Both the position numbers and the translations under genes were made by a program. The notes beneath the pieces are model-generated. The model did no database searches. It saw only the letters and a program-made list of their open reading frames with translations, and was not told the DNA's origin. This document shows, one piece after another, positions 7,068 to 16,452 of a stretch of DNA of 64,000 bases (the stretch's first letter is position 1; each line of letters opens with the position of its first letter). The DNA lies in contig CAZCLJ010000001.1 of the NCBI GenBank assembly GCA_964499465.1, forward strand, positions 8,093 through 72,092, in the 5' to 3' direction. This DNA comes from JAAYJM01 sp964499465. Lineage in GTDB: Bacteria > Bacteroidota > Ignavibacteria > Kapaibacteriales > UBA2268.

Positions 7068-7561
7068 TTAATAAGTATTTAAAATATCTTCATATCCGTA
7101 ACTGAAAGACCTGCCTTAATTGGTTATGTACAAATAACCCCCTTTCAAACTGTGATCCTGTTATCAGCCGAATCGGAGCGGACAATTTACGTATTAGTCA
7201 AACGTTGGCTGATTATGGTAACGGTGAATCAGCTCCCGTGTTGCAAACTACAATCCGAAGTATGGCAACTGATACTCCGGTGTGGTGAAGTCTATTTAAC
7301 AATCTGTAATTATGTAAAATGACCCCTGTACCAAAGAACTGGCGTAAATGTACGAAGAAATATTAAATAAACAAGGAAATTATAAAAAAAATTAAAGTTG
7401 TATAAATAACTGTATATTAATATATTAGTATAGGAAAAAGAAAAAAATTAAAGCCAAATTAAAAAATAAACAGAAAAATAACGTCAAATAAACGGCAACC
7501 ATTGAAAAAATGAATGTAATAAGCTATAAAAAAGATAACAGGAAATAAGGGAAAAACAGGG

Positions 7562-7661
7562 NNNNNNNNNNNNNNNNNNNNNNNNNNNNNNNNNNNNNNN
7601 NNNNNNNNNNNNNNNNNNNNNNNNNNNNNNNNNNNNNNNNNNNNNNNNNNNNNNNNNNNNN
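7562..7661. other. Assembly gap (100 N) in purine-rich repeat
   Basis: Exactly 100 N, flanked on both sides by AAAAACAGGG. The right flank continues with repeated GGGGAAATA and ACAGGGG units to about 7730. The true length of the repeat is unknown. Confidence 0.95.
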
Positions 7662-7819
7662 AAAAACAGGGGGAAATAGGGGGAACAGGGGAAATATTAT
7701 AAAACAGGGGGAAATAGGAAGGAAATAGGTCGAAATAATATAAAAAGGCTGAAATAATATAAAAAATGCCGTCCCCTTTGTTCCACCGACTAAACAGGCT
7801 GCCACACCCACACAAACCC

Positions 7820-7855
7820 ATATAAACCCCTATAAACCCCTATAAACCCATATAT
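7820..7855. repeat. Short tandem repeat, unit about 11-12 bp
   Basis: Four consecutive units of the type TATAAACCCM(C)TA occur here. The array is small and imperfect. Confidence 0.6.
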
Positions 7856-8296
7856 TGGCAAAGTACTGCTATACCATTATATTATATAGTATTCCGGCAA
7901 ACTAATACTAATAAATCAATGAATGTATATCTATATATACATTGAAAAAAGGGGGGGTAAAAACTAACAAACTAATGGAATATTAACCAAAAAAGACAAA
8001 ATAAAAAAAGTTCGCCCGTAGTAAACAATCAATAAACCATTAGTCAAGTTAAAAAATAGTGGATATATGGTTAACATATATAGATATAACTATTGAAAAA
8101 TAACAAAACAATATATAAATAAAAACATCCATATAAACAAATGGATATATTATGTACAGTGGTATGTTGTCTATGTACTGATTATACATGGCACCTGTAC
8201 AGTCCTGTTATGGTAAATACTGTAAGGAGTGAAGGTGGCAAGTGGATGTATATACACCGGCGGATATGGATTTGAACTTGGGGACACGTACCCCTC

Positions 8297-8405
8297 TAAA
8301 AATTATAGTAAATTTTTCCTGTAAACTGAAAAAGTAAGTATAATAGGGGTCAAAGTATATAACTATGTAACTTTTAAAAATTATAGTAAATTTTTCCTGT
8401 AAACT
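8297..8405. repeat. Two perfect 31-bp direct repeats
   Basis: The 31 bases at 8297-8327 recur exactly at 8375-8405, 78 bases apart. Each contains TATAGTAAATTTTTCCTGT. They lie about 240-350 bases upstream of the late operon, so they could bind a regulator of late transcription or act as iterons. Confidence 0.75.
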
Positions 8406-8610
8406 TTAAAAATTTGAATATAGGTATATGTATATAGGGGCAGGTATTGTTTATGTATAAAAATTTGCAGAAATTTTTTTGTGGGGTATAGAAATTCGTA
8501 AATGGATTAATTAAGCATCTTATATAAAAAATTTTAGGTATAAGTTTATTGATTTATAGTGATTTATATTTTTATTTGTTTTTATTTTTTATTCTAAAAA
8601 AAAATTTGTA

Positions 8611-8618
8611 TATATTTG
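8611..8618 (+). promoter_or_regulatory. Promoter-like -7 box before late operon
   Basis: TATATTTG fits the Bacteroidota -7 consensus TAnnTTTG and lies 25 bases upstream of the TerS ATG. No clear -33 TTTG stands at the usual distance. The surrounding TTTGTATATATTTGCTTGT closely resembles the box upstream of the tRNA/Ro60 locus (minus strand, 52977-52970), which strengthens the call. Confidence 0.45.
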
Positions 8619-8642
8619 CTTGTGATTTAATACATTATTACT

Positions 8643-9260
8643 ATGAAGAGGGTGAGAAAGAAAAAAGACTCAAGGTTTCCCGATCCCGGAACTTTTCCTA
8701 ATATTTATGAATTAAGAAAGTGGAAAGATGATTACGTCCGGCAGGTATATTATTTATCATTGCTGGGGGCCACGGATATGCAGATTTCGCAGGTATTCGG
8801 TGTTGGGACTGATACTATTGCAGTATGGAAAAGGAATAAGCCGGAGTTTTTAAAATCAATGAATAAAGGTAAATTACAGGCAGATGCAAAAGTAAGTTAT
8901 TCACTTTTTCTTGCAGCCGTTGGATACAGTCACCCGGATCAGGTTGTTTTGGCTAATAAAAAAAGGGAGTATGATCCTGTAACCGGTAAACTTGTACGGG
9001 AATGGACGGAACCTTTGATTGTAGATACTGTTAAAAATTATCCTCCAAATGTTACTGCCGCGATTAAATGGTTACAGGCACGTCAGCCTGAACAGTGGGG
9101 TAAGAAAATTCAGTTAAGTGGACACGTTGACCATCTTCACAAGTTTGATTTATCTGGTTATAGTGAGGAAGAGTTGGAAGTTATGAAAAAACTTGGAATT
9201 CAGTATAACAATTCAAATATTGAGGACGTTGGGTATGAAAATTTGGAAAATCAGGTTTAG
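8643..9260 (+). CDS. terS: Terminase small subunit
   Basis: This 205-residue protein stands directly before the large terminase. It has a helix-turn-helix near residues 38-62 (LLGATDMQISQVFGVGTDTI), as expected for the DNA-recognition subunit that selects the packaging site. A charged N-terminus (MKRVRKKKDSR) precedes it. The C-terminal part includes AAIKWLQARQPEQWG, a motif common in TerS proteins. It is the first gene of the plus-strand late operon. There is no Shine-Dalgarno sequence. Confidence 0.85.
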   Translation: MKRVRKKKDSRFPDPGTFPNIYELRKWKDDYVRQVYYLSLLGATDMQISQVFGVGTDTIAVWKRNKPEFLKSMNKGKLQADAKVSYSLFLAAVGYSHPDQVVLANKKREYDPVTGKLVREWTEPLIVDTVKNYPPNVTAAIKWLQARQPEQWGKKIQLSGHVDHLHKFDLSGYSEEELEVMKKLGIQYNNSNIEDVGYENLENQV

Positions 9261-9264
9261 TTAG

Positions 9265-10803
9265 ATGAATTTAGAAACACAAATAGGGGTTGAACTTGAT
9301 AATTCCAATGCACAGGTATTGGAAAAACTTTTGAAAAATCCGGCTTTAATTCAGAGGGAATTAAATAACCGGTCCTTATATCAATTTTTAAAATGGGCAT
9401 GGCCTGAAGTCTCAGGCCACCCATTTATTGACAACTGGCACATTCGTTATTTGTGTCATACTCTTGAAGATATTGCTGAAAGGGTCGGTAACCGGCAATC
9501 AAAAAAACATGACTTATTAATAAATGTTCCACCGGGGAGTACAAAAACTATTATTTGCAGTATTGTATTTCCGGTTTGGTGCTGGACTAAATGGTATTGG
9601 CTAAGATTTATTACTGCAAGTTACTCCAGTCAGTTATCATTAGAAAGTGCGGATTTTAGCCGTGACCTTATTAAGTCAGCAAGATTTCAGGAAGTTTACC
9701 CCGAATTAGTTATTAAATCAGATAAAGACTCAAAAGGCAATTATAAAATAGCAAAGAGAATAAAAAGTCAGGTAAACTCACATTACTTTGTAGAGAAGAT
9801 AGGTGGTTATCGGTATTCTACTTCGATAGGGGGTACACTTTTAGGTTTTCATGGGGATATTCTTATATGGGATGACCCAATTAACCCACAGCAAACATTC
9901 AGTGATTTACAATTAGAGATAGCAAACAGATGGATTGACCAAACACTTCCAACACGTAAAACAAATAAAGATATTAGTGTTATCATTGGTATTATGCAGA
10001 GACTGCATCAGAATGACCCCGCAGGGCATATCCTTGAGAAGAAAAAAACTAATCTTAAACATATTTGTTTGCCGGGTGAAATTAAACATTTTCGGGCATT
10101 TGTAAAACCAGAAGGTTTGGTAGAATTTTATAAGGATGATTTATTTGATGTAAATCGTCTTAATTGGAATGTACTCGAAGAGCTTGAATCTGATATGGGG
10201 CAGTATGGGTATGCCGGGCAGATAGGGCAAAATCCTACTCCGGCTGGTGGTGGAATGTTTAAAGTTGATCATTTTCAAATGGTTTCAAATATTTTTCCAC
10301 AAAAGGAGTATGTAAAAAGTGTTCGATATTGGGATAAAGCCTCATCTACTACTAAAAAATCCCCATTTACTACCGGGGTAAAAATAAGTAAAATGAGAAA
10401 TGGAATGTTTCTTATTGATGATGTAAAACGTGGTAGGTGGGGACCGGATGAAAGAGAAAGAATTATTAAACAAACTGCCGAAGTAGATGGAAACGATGTT
10501 TTTATAGTAGTGGAACAGGAGCCCGGTAGTGGGGGCAAAGATAGTGCTGATGGGACTATTAGGAATCTTGCTGGATATATGATTGAAAAGGATCGTCCAA
10601 GTGGGGATAAGACAAATAGGGCTGATCCCTTGAGTGTGCAGGTAAATGAAGGTAATATAATGATGAGAGTGGCAGATTGGAATCAGAAATATAAAGATGA
10701 ATTTTCTTTATTCCCTTTTTCTACTTTTAAGGATCAGGTAGATGCTACTGCTGGTGGGTTTAATTACCTTATAAGGAAAAAAGATGTTAAAAGAATTACT
10801 TAA
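9265..10803 (+). CDS. terL: Terminase large subunit
   Basis: The 512-residue packaging motor ATPase/nuclease. The Walker A-like motif NVPPGSTKT is at residues 87-95, Walker B ILIWDDP near 199-205, and RNase H-type nuclease residues are seen in RYWDKAS near 360 and in VVEQEPGSGGKDS further on. It cuts concatemeric DNA and pumps it through the portal. It follows TerS by 4 bases. Length and motif order match the family. Confidence 0.95.
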   Translation: MNLETQIGVELDNSNAQVLEKLLKNPALIQRELNNRSLYQFLKWAWPEVSGHPFIDNWHIRYLCHTLEDIAERVGNRQSKKHDLLINVPPGSTKTIICSIVFPVWCWTKWYWLRFITASYSSQLSLESADFSRDLIKSARFQEVYPELVIKSDKDSKGNYKIAKRIKSQVNSHYFVEKIGGYRYSTSIGGTLLGFHGDILIWDDPINPQQTFSDLQLEIANRWIDQTLPTRKTNKDISVIIGIMQRLHQNDPAGHILEKKKTNLKHICLPGEIKHFRAFVKPEGLVEFYKDDLFDVNRLNWNVLEELESDMGQYGYAGQIGQNPTPAGGGMFKVDHFQMVSNIFPQKEYVKSVRYWDKASSTTKKSPFTTGVKISKMRNGMFLIDDVKRGRWGPDERERIIKQTAEVDGNDVFIVVEQEPGSGGKDSADGTIRNLAGYMIEKDRPSGDKTNRADPLSVQVNEGNIMMRVADWNQKYKDEFSLFPFSTFKDQVDATAGGFNYLIRKKDVKRIT

Positions 10804-10814
10804 CTTATTATAAA

Positions 10815-12251
10815 ATGGAAGCTGAAATAAAACAAGATACTACTAATGTTGTCAATGGTAAAAATACATTGCAGGTATTTAGTGAGATTGTAAATAGAAT
10901 AAATCTTGCTTCACGATTAGGTATTGATACTTATGGGGGTGATAGGGATATTTACAACGCTTTAGGATACCCTAAAACATTAAGGATTGAAGATTATTGG
11001 GCAAGATATGAACGACAGGATATTGCAAAGGCAATTATTGATAGACCAGTAAAAGCATCATGGAAAGGGCATATCAATATTATTGAGACTATTAAGAAAC
11101 AAGATACACCGTTTGAAAAGAAATGGAATGAATTATTTATGACTCTTAAACTTAAATCTATATTTATTCGTGCCGATAAGTTAACTGGTTTAGGAAGGTA
11201 TTCAGTTATTTTGTTAGGTTTGAGTGATGCACGAACATTTGAAGATTTGTCCAAACCCCCAAATGTGAGTGGTAATTTATCTTTGTTGTATGTCAGACCT
11301 GTTTCTGAAAGAAATGCTAAAATAGAAAGTTTTGAGGACGATCCTAAAAGTGAAAGATTTGGATTACCTAAAATTTATGCAATAAATACTTCAGATGGTG
11401 CAAATACAAAAACACTTAGGGTCCATTATTCCAGAGTAGTACATTTAGTAGAAGATTTGTCAGAAAATGAAGTTTATGGTACACCAAGATTGAAATCTGT
11501 ATATAATCGTTTGATTGACCTTGAAAAATTAATCGGTGGGGATGCTGAAATGTTTTGGCGTGGGGCAAGACCCGGTTATGTAGGAGAGGTTGATCCGGAT
11601 TACCAAATGTCTGCTGCTGCTTTGGCTGATGTTCAAAATCAAATTAAAGAATTTGAAAACAGTTTGAGAAGGGTGTTAATAAATCAAGGTGTAAAATATA
11701 ATGCCCTTAGTCAACAAATAGCTGATCCGTTGTCCCATATTGACGGGCAAATACAAATGATCAGTGCCGATACTGGTATTCCAAAAAGAATATTAACGGG
11801 AAGTGAAAGGGGAGAATTAAGTTCTGCACAAGATAAACAAGAATGGATCACTTATGTAACTTCCAGAAGAGAGGAACAAAATGAACCAATGATAATCCGT
11901 CCATTTATTGATAAGTTAATTGAAATAAGGGTATTGCCTAAACCGGCTTCTCCTTATAAAGTTGTTTGGGATAAAGTATTCAGTTTAAGTGATAAGGAAA
12001 AAGTGGAATTAGGTGCTAAGAGGGCTGAGGCAGTAAAAGATTATACCACAAATACAATTGCACAGGAGTTAATTCCTGTTGGCATTTTTGCTGAACACTT
12101 TTTGGCTTTTGATGATGTGCAGGTTGAAACTTTGCTTAGTCAAATTGATGAAGAAAAGATTAAAGAAAAGGCATTATCAGAAGATGAGAATGAATTGATT
12201 AAAGAAGAAGCATCAACTAAGGAAAAGACTACAAATAAAAAAGATGTGTGA
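10815..12251 (+). CDS. Portal protein (PF06381/DUF1073-like)
   Basis: At 478 residues and directly after TerL, this fits the dodecameric portal at the capsid vertex. The N-terminal part contains RIEDYWARYERQDIAKAIID followed by RPVKASW, characteristic of the Phage_portal_3 (DUF1073) family. The middle includes GTPRLKSVYNRLIDLEKL and a long helix with ADVQNQIKEFE. The C-terminus is a charged Glu/Lys tail. The MuF-like gene starts inside its last codons (8-base overlap), suggesting coupled translation. Confidence 0.88.
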   Translation: MEAEIKQDTTNVVNGKNTLQVFSEIVNRINLASRLGIDTYGGDRDIYNALGYPKTLRIEDYWARYERQDIAKAIIDRPVKASWKGHINIIETIKKQDTPFEKKWNELFMTLKLKSIFIRADKLTGLGRYSVILLGLSDARTFEDLSKPPNVSGNLSLLYVRPVSERNAKIESFEDDPKSERFGLPKIYAINTSDGANTKTLRVHYSRVVHLVEDLSENEVYGTPRLKSVYNRLIDLEKLIGGDAEMFWRGARPGYVGEVDPDYQMSAAALADVQNQIKEFENSLRRVLINQGVKYNALSQQIADPLSHIDGQIQMISADTGIPKRILTGSERGELSSAQDKQEWITYVTSRREEQNEPMIIRPFIDKLIEIRVLPKPASPYKVVWDKVFSLSDKEKVELGAKRAEAVKDYTTNTIAQELIPVGIFAEHFLAFDDVQVETLLSQIDEEKIKEKALSEDENELIKEEASTKEKTTNKKDV

Positions 12252-13191
12252 GATTTGTGAACATATACAGGTAAATCGTACTATTGTGAATAAGAGGTAT
12301 GATCCTACAAAAACAACTACGTTGAGAAATATGATGGTTAAGGAAAGCAATCGAAGATTTAAAATGATTGAAGATGCTGTTGAGAAAGCCATTATAACGG
12401 AAAATGTATTTGGATTTGAGGTTTTACAAAATACACCGGGTAGTAATGCTTATGGATTTTTATCTGACGATAAGAAGATACAAGAGTTTTTGATTTGGTT
12501 GCAAGGATTAATAAATGATGATGTAATTGAGATACAAGGTTTGCCGCAAGGCCGTATTTCAAAAAATTGGTTATATAAGTATTTACAAACGGCTTACCAG
12601 AGGGGTGTAGCAAAGGCAAGGGAAGAGTTAAGGAAGGCAGGGTATAATGTACCTACTATTACGGCTTCAGGCGGTTTAGCGGCAGTTATGAGCGTTCCGG
12701 TTCATATTGATTCATTAGCTTTGGTTTATACCCGTGTATTTACTGATTTAAAAGGTATTACAGATCAGATGTCTCAGCAGATAGGGCGATTACTTGCTGA
12801 GGGCTTTGCAAGTGGGGCTAATCCGAGGGTGATAGCAAGAAGAATTATTTCTGCTATTAATGGTAATAATATGGGGCAGTTGGGAATTACTGATACTTTA
12901 GGTAGGTTTATACCGGCAAAAAGGAGAGCGGAAATTTTGGCTCGTACAGAAATCATTAGGGCTCATCACTATGCAAATATAAATGAGTATAAAACATGGG
13001 GAGTAGTTGGTGTTGAAGTGGAGGCTGAATTTAAAACTGCCGGAGATGATAGGGTTTGTTCACAATGTGCAAGTTTGGAAGGTAATATTTATACTTTGGA
13101 TGAGATACTTCCAATGATACCTGTTCATCCACAATGCAGGTGTATAGCTTTGCCAATACCTAAAAGAAGCAAAATAAAAGGAGGAAAATAA
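12244..13191 (+). CDS. Phage head morphogenesis protein (MuF/SPP1 gp7-like)
   Basis: A 315-residue minor head protein. The C-terminal region carries the MuF signature: RTEIIRAHHYANINEYKTWG, then DDRVCSQCASLEGN and HPQCRCIALP with paired Cys residues that probably bind metal. An N-terminal motif MCEICEH adds two more Cys. MuF proteins are portal-associated, act in capsid assembly and may enter the cell with the DNA. It overlaps the portal gene and is followed by the prohead gene after one base. Confidence 0.88.
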   Translation: MCEICEHIQVNRTIVNKRYDPTKTTTLRNMMVKESNRRFKMIEDAVEKAIITENVFGFEVLQNTPGSNAYGFLSDDKKIQEFLIWLQGLINDDVIEIQGLPQGRISKNWLYKYLQTAYQRGVAKAREELRKAGYNVPTITASGGLAAVMSVPVHIDSLALVYTRVFTDLKGITDQMSQQIGRLLAEGFASGANPRVIARRIISAINGNNMGQLGITDTLGRFIPAKRRAEILARTEIIRAHHYANINEYKTWGVVGVEVEAEFKTAGDDRVCSQCASLEGNIYTLDEILPMIPVHPQCRCIALPIPKRSKIKGGK

Positions 13192-13192
13192 A

Positions 13193-14770
13193 ATGCCTTG
13201 GACAATAACAGATGTTGATAAACATAAAAAAGGACTCACGGATGAGAATAAAAAAAGGTGGGTTAGTATTGCTAATGGTGTTTTAGCCAGTTGTAAATCC
13301 AAAGGGGGTTCTGATTCAGATTGTGATGCAATGGCTATTCGTGTAGCTAATTCAAAAGTAAATGTAAATATGGAAATTTCAGTTAATAATGAATTAGAGG
13401 TAGGTGATTATGTAGTTGAAAGAAAGGAAGTCAATAATAGAACTTATCTTGTGGTTCCAGTCATAATGATGGTGGAAGGGGTTCACAATGGAAGTAGAGG
13501 GGCTGTTTATCATTCATGTGATGAATTACGTAAGTCTGCTTCAGATTGGAATGGAAAGCCTGTAACGATATCTCATCCTGCAATTAATGGACAATATGTT
13601 TCAGCAAATTCGGAGAGTATTTTAAAAGATTGGGGAGTAGGGCATATTGAAAATGCCAGAATGGATGGGGTACGTTTAAAGGGTGATGCATGGTTGGATG
13701 AGCAAAAATTGATTGGTATATCTCCGGATACACTTTTAGCAATAAATGATGGTAAAATATTGGAAGTTAGTTTAGGTTTGTTTTCGGAAGAAGATGAAAT
13801 TTCAGGAGTTTGGAATGGTGAAGAATATATAACATCTGCATTTAATTACATACCGGATCATCTCGCTCTTTTGCCCGAAGAGATTGGTGCGTGTTCTGTA
13901 ATGGATGGATGTGGAATACGTGTAAATAAGTCTAATAAAAGTAATGGAGGAATTGAAAATGTGAATAAGTTTGAATTGTTAAAAGGGTTAAAACAAGATG
14001 AATCTGTTTTTCCAATTGTCTATGCTAATGGATTAAAGGAAACTGTGGAAAAAGTAAGGGATTCTTTGTATTCAAGAGATTCAATATCTCAAGAATACTA
14101 CTTGGAAGAAGTTTATGATGAATTTTTTGTTTATCGAATGGCATCTTATGATGTCATTGATGAAAATAAAGGGATGAGAAAATTTAAAGGTGAACAACTT
14201 TATAAACAAGGCTATAATATTGATAACAATGGAGTTGTGAATTTTGTTGGATCACCTGAGAAGGTTGTAAGAAAAATTGATTATATTAGTGCAAATAAAA
14301 GTAAGGAGGAAGCAGGAATGTGCAAAACTTGTAAAGAAAAAGCATCGGCTTTAATTGCAAATACACACACGCATTTTGATGAAAATGATCGTGAGTGGTT
14401 GGAATCATTGACGGAAGATAAATTGGATAAAATGATTCCAATGGTAAAAACAGTTGAAAAGGTTATCGAAGCTAACGTAACCAAAGAAAAGGCTCTTGAA
14501 GTTCTTGGAATTGAAAAAAATCAGTATGAAAAAGGACTTGAAATTTACAATGCCAAGAGGGCAGAAGTAGTAAAGTCTATTTTGGACAATACGAAAGATG
14601 TTTGGGTTAAAGAGGAACTGGACGCGATGAAATTGGAAACTCTTCAAAGGATTGATAATTCAATTACTAAAGAGAATCCTGTTTATTTCGCAGGTAACAA
14701 TAAACCAAACAGTGATTATGAAGTAAAACCAATGCCGATGCCCGGTGTTGAATTTGAAGAAAGTAAATAA
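13193..14770 (+). CDS. Prohead protease/scaffold-type protein (DUF2213-like) with N-terminal ChaB-like motif
   Basis: The first 55 residues resemble a ChaB-type helical module (DVDKHKKGLTDENKKRWVSI, then SDSDCDAMAIRVANSKV). A DUF2213-like domain follows (WNGKPVTISHPAINGQYVSA, LGLFSEEDEISG, PDHLALLPEEIGACSV). Proteins of this kind sit between portal/MuF and capsid genes and are thought to act as prohead protease and scaffold. The second half, about residues 240-525, is helical and charged and could be the scaffold part. A strong Shine-Dalgarno (AAGGAGGA) precedes ATG 13193. Confidence 0.8.
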   Translation: MPWTITDVDKHKKGLTDENKKRWVSIANGVLASCKSKGGSDSDCDAMAIRVANSKVNVNMEISVNNELEVGDYVVERKEVNNRTYLVVPVIMMVEGVHNGSRGAVYHSCDELRKSASDWNGKPVTISHPAINGQYVSANSESILKDWGVGHIENARMDGVRLKGDAWLDEQKLIGISPDTLLAINDGKILEVSLGLFSEEDEISGVWNGEEYITSAFNYIPDHLALLPEEIGACSVMDGCGIRVNKSNKSNGGIENVNKFELLKGLKQDESVFPIVYANGLKETVEKVRDSLYSRDSISQEYYLEEVYDEFFVYRMASYDVIDENKGMRKFKGEQLYKQGYNIDNNGVVNFVGSPEKVVRKIDYISANKSKEEAGMCKTCKEKASALIANTHTHFDENDREWLESLTEDKLDKMIPMVKTVEKVIEANVTKEKALEVLGIEKNQYEKGLEIYNAKRAEVVKSILDNTKDVWVKEELDAMKLETLQRIDNSITKENPVYFAGNNKPNSDYEVKPMPMPGVEFEESK

Positions 14771-14791
14771 TTTGAAAGGAGGCTAATTATT

Positions 14792-15253
14792 ATGGCAAAG
14801 AACACAGTTAAATTGAAAAAGTACCTCGATGTGATCAATGAGTTTACTGCTACCGCAGTAGCTATAACTCCGGGGATGTTGCTGGAATTAACCAGTGCTG
14901 GTACTGTACAGGCTCATTCTACTGAAGGTGGCCCGGCGTTGCCGATGTTTGCTTTGGAGGATGAATTGCTTGGAAATGGGAATAGTGCTAATTATGCTGC
15001 ATCAGCAAAAATTCAGGTATGGACTGCTGTTAGGGGTGAAGAAGTGTATGCTTTACTTGCTGATGGAGAAGATGTAGCTATTGGAGATTTTTTGGTTTCT
15101 GATGGAACTGGAAAGTTGAAAAAATATACAGGGGATGCTCCGAGTGATGTTGAATACCCACAATCTCTTATTGCAGTTGCATTGGAAGCTGTTGATATGA
15201 GTGGATCGTCTGGGGCTGATCCTGATGGGAGAATTAAAGTTGTTGTAATGTAA
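14792..15253 (+). CDS. Capsid decoration/stabilisation protein
   Basis: A 153-residue beta-rich protein (AVAITPGMLLELTSAGTVQA, GDFLVSDGTGKLKKY) just before the major capsid gene. Its pattern resembles DUF2190-type decoration proteins that stud the capsid surface. It has one of the best Shine-Dalgarno sequences in the window (AAAGGAGG, 14775-14782), fitting a highly expressed virion protein. The call rests on position and fold pattern. Confidence 0.75.
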   Translation: MAKNTVKLKKYLDVINEFTATAVAITPGMLLELTSAGTVQAHSTEGGPALPMFALEDELLGNGNSANYAASAKIQVWTAVRGEEVYALLADGEDVAIGDFLVSDGTGKLKKYTGDAPSDVEYPQSLIAVALEAVDMSGSSGADPDGRIKVVVM

Positions 15254-15276
15254 ATTAAAGAGAGGAGGAATAAGAT

Positions 15277-16404
15277 ATGTTTGGACAAGCAAATGTCGAT
15301 TTAATTACCCCTAATGGTGGGGAAGGTGAGGTTTACTCAGCTTTCAAAGAGGGGGGTAGTAAACTCAATGTAGGGGCAATGCGCCCGTTTCAGGATTGGA
15401 ATCCAAAAACTCATAAATGGGAATCTTATATTTCTGTATTTACAGGGGGTAACCCTAAAGATATCAGGAATTATAAAGTAGTTCCACAAGTTAATGCTAC
15501 ATTGAGAAGGGATGAATGGAAATCTTTGGATGATGCTATTATGATGGTTGCGAGGGATAGGCTTATTGGAGTCAATGATTTGATTTCTAAAGGGCTTACT
15601 TACAATTTGAATAATGCTCTTGGAACAACCATATTCGAATGGCATGATGTAAGTGACTCTATGGAGGCCATTGTGTCGATGGATGGTGTAACCAGAGGGC
15701 AGGGTGATCGTCCTAAGTACCAGCACAATTATATTCCTATTCCGATAATCCATGTTGATTATGAAATCAATACAAGGGTATTGGAAGCAAGTAGGAATAT
15801 GGGAAATCCGCTGGATTCACATTCAGCCGAAAATGCTGCTCGTAGGGTTGCTGAAAAACTGGAGGATATGTTGTTTACCAATATAACTTACAGTTATGGG
15901 GAAACAGACTCCCGTTCTCGTAACAGCATTTATAGCTATGTAAATTTCCCGGACAGAAACAAAAAAGTTATAACTGCTTGGGATGCTTCTGGTAAGACCG
16001 GGGCTCAGATAATTGCGGATGTTTTAGGTGCAAAACAGCAGAGTCTTGATGCTAAGCATTATGGACCTTGGACTTTGTATCTGCCGTCGAATTATGAAAC
16101 TACGATTGATGCTGATTATGATGCAACTACTCCGGGTACTACTATTCGAGAACGTATTTTGAAAATTTCTGGTATTACCGAGATCAAAGTTGCCGATCAT
16201 TTGGCTGATGACAATATCTTGATGGTGGAGATGAAGAGCAATACTGTTCGTCTTATCAATGGTTTGGCAATGCAGAATATTGAATGGAAAACTGAGGGCA
16301 ATTGGGTAAACAAATACAAAGTAATTGCTATTCAGGTTCCTCAAATCCGTTCGGATCAGAATGGTGCTTGTGGAATTGTTCACATGGCTCCGTCGTTTGT
16401 ATAA
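15277..16404 (+). CDS. Major capsid protein
   Basis: At 375 residues, directly after the decoration gene and with an AGGAGG Shine-Dalgarno, this is the expected HK97-fold major capsid protein. Visible features are a long central region (HSAENAARRVAEKLEDMLF), the segment KHYGPWTLYLPSNYET typical of P-domain/A-domain linkers in this group, and a C-terminal beta strand pair (VRLINGLAMQNIEWKT). It also contains many aromatic and acidic residues. No separate scaffold gene is seen, so the upstream DUF2213-like protein probably scaffolds it. Confidence 0.88.
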   Translation: MFGQANVDLITPNGGEGEVYSAFKEGGSKLNVGAMRPFQDWNPKTHKWESYISVFTGGNPKDIRNYKVVPQVNATLRRDEWKSLDDAIMMVARDRLIGVNDLISKGLTYNLNNALGTTIFEWHDVSDSMEAIVSMDGVTRGQGDRPKYQHNYIPIPIIHVDYEINTRVLEASRNMGNPLDSHSAENAARRVAEKLEDMLFTNITYSYGETDSRSRNSIYSYVNFPDRNKKVITAWDASGKTGAQIIADVLGAKQQSLDAKHYGPWTLYLPSNYETTIDADYDATTPGTTIRERILKISGITEIKVADHLADDNILMVEMKSNTVRLINGLAMQNIEWKTEGNWVNKYKVIAIQVPQIRSDQNGACGIVHMAPSFV

Positions 16405-16452
16405 TTTTTTCACTAATCAAGTGAATTATTTTAATTTTAATACATTATAATC

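Larger units (their letters stand above)
7068..8642. other. Non-coding divergent region between early-left and late operons
   Basis: I find no supported gene here. From 7100 to 7330 the sequence is relatively GC-rich and contains hairpins, e.g. GGTTAT/ATAACC near 7124-7141 and TCAGCC/GGCTGA arms at 7164-7212. From 7340 on it is very AT-rich, with purine-rich tandem repeats around a scaffold gap, a short TATAAACCCC repeat, two 31-bp direct repeats and a promoter-like box before TerS. It is the natural place for the divergent promoters and possibly an origin. Confidence 0.6.

Noticed and set aside
7105..7325. Two overlapping plus-strand open frames of about 50-65 codons
   Set aside because: No start codon in either, no ribosome site, and the stretch is better explained by hairpins; might be a decayed gene.
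8262..8296. tRNA 3'-end-like string (GGATTTGAAC followed by a GGGG/CCCC hairpin on the minus strand)
   Set aside because: The T-stem does not pair and no matching acceptor strand is present; at most a relic.
15337..16413. Minus-strand frames of 129-138 codons opposite the major capsid gene
   Set aside because: Shadows of a well-supported, strongly expressed gene.
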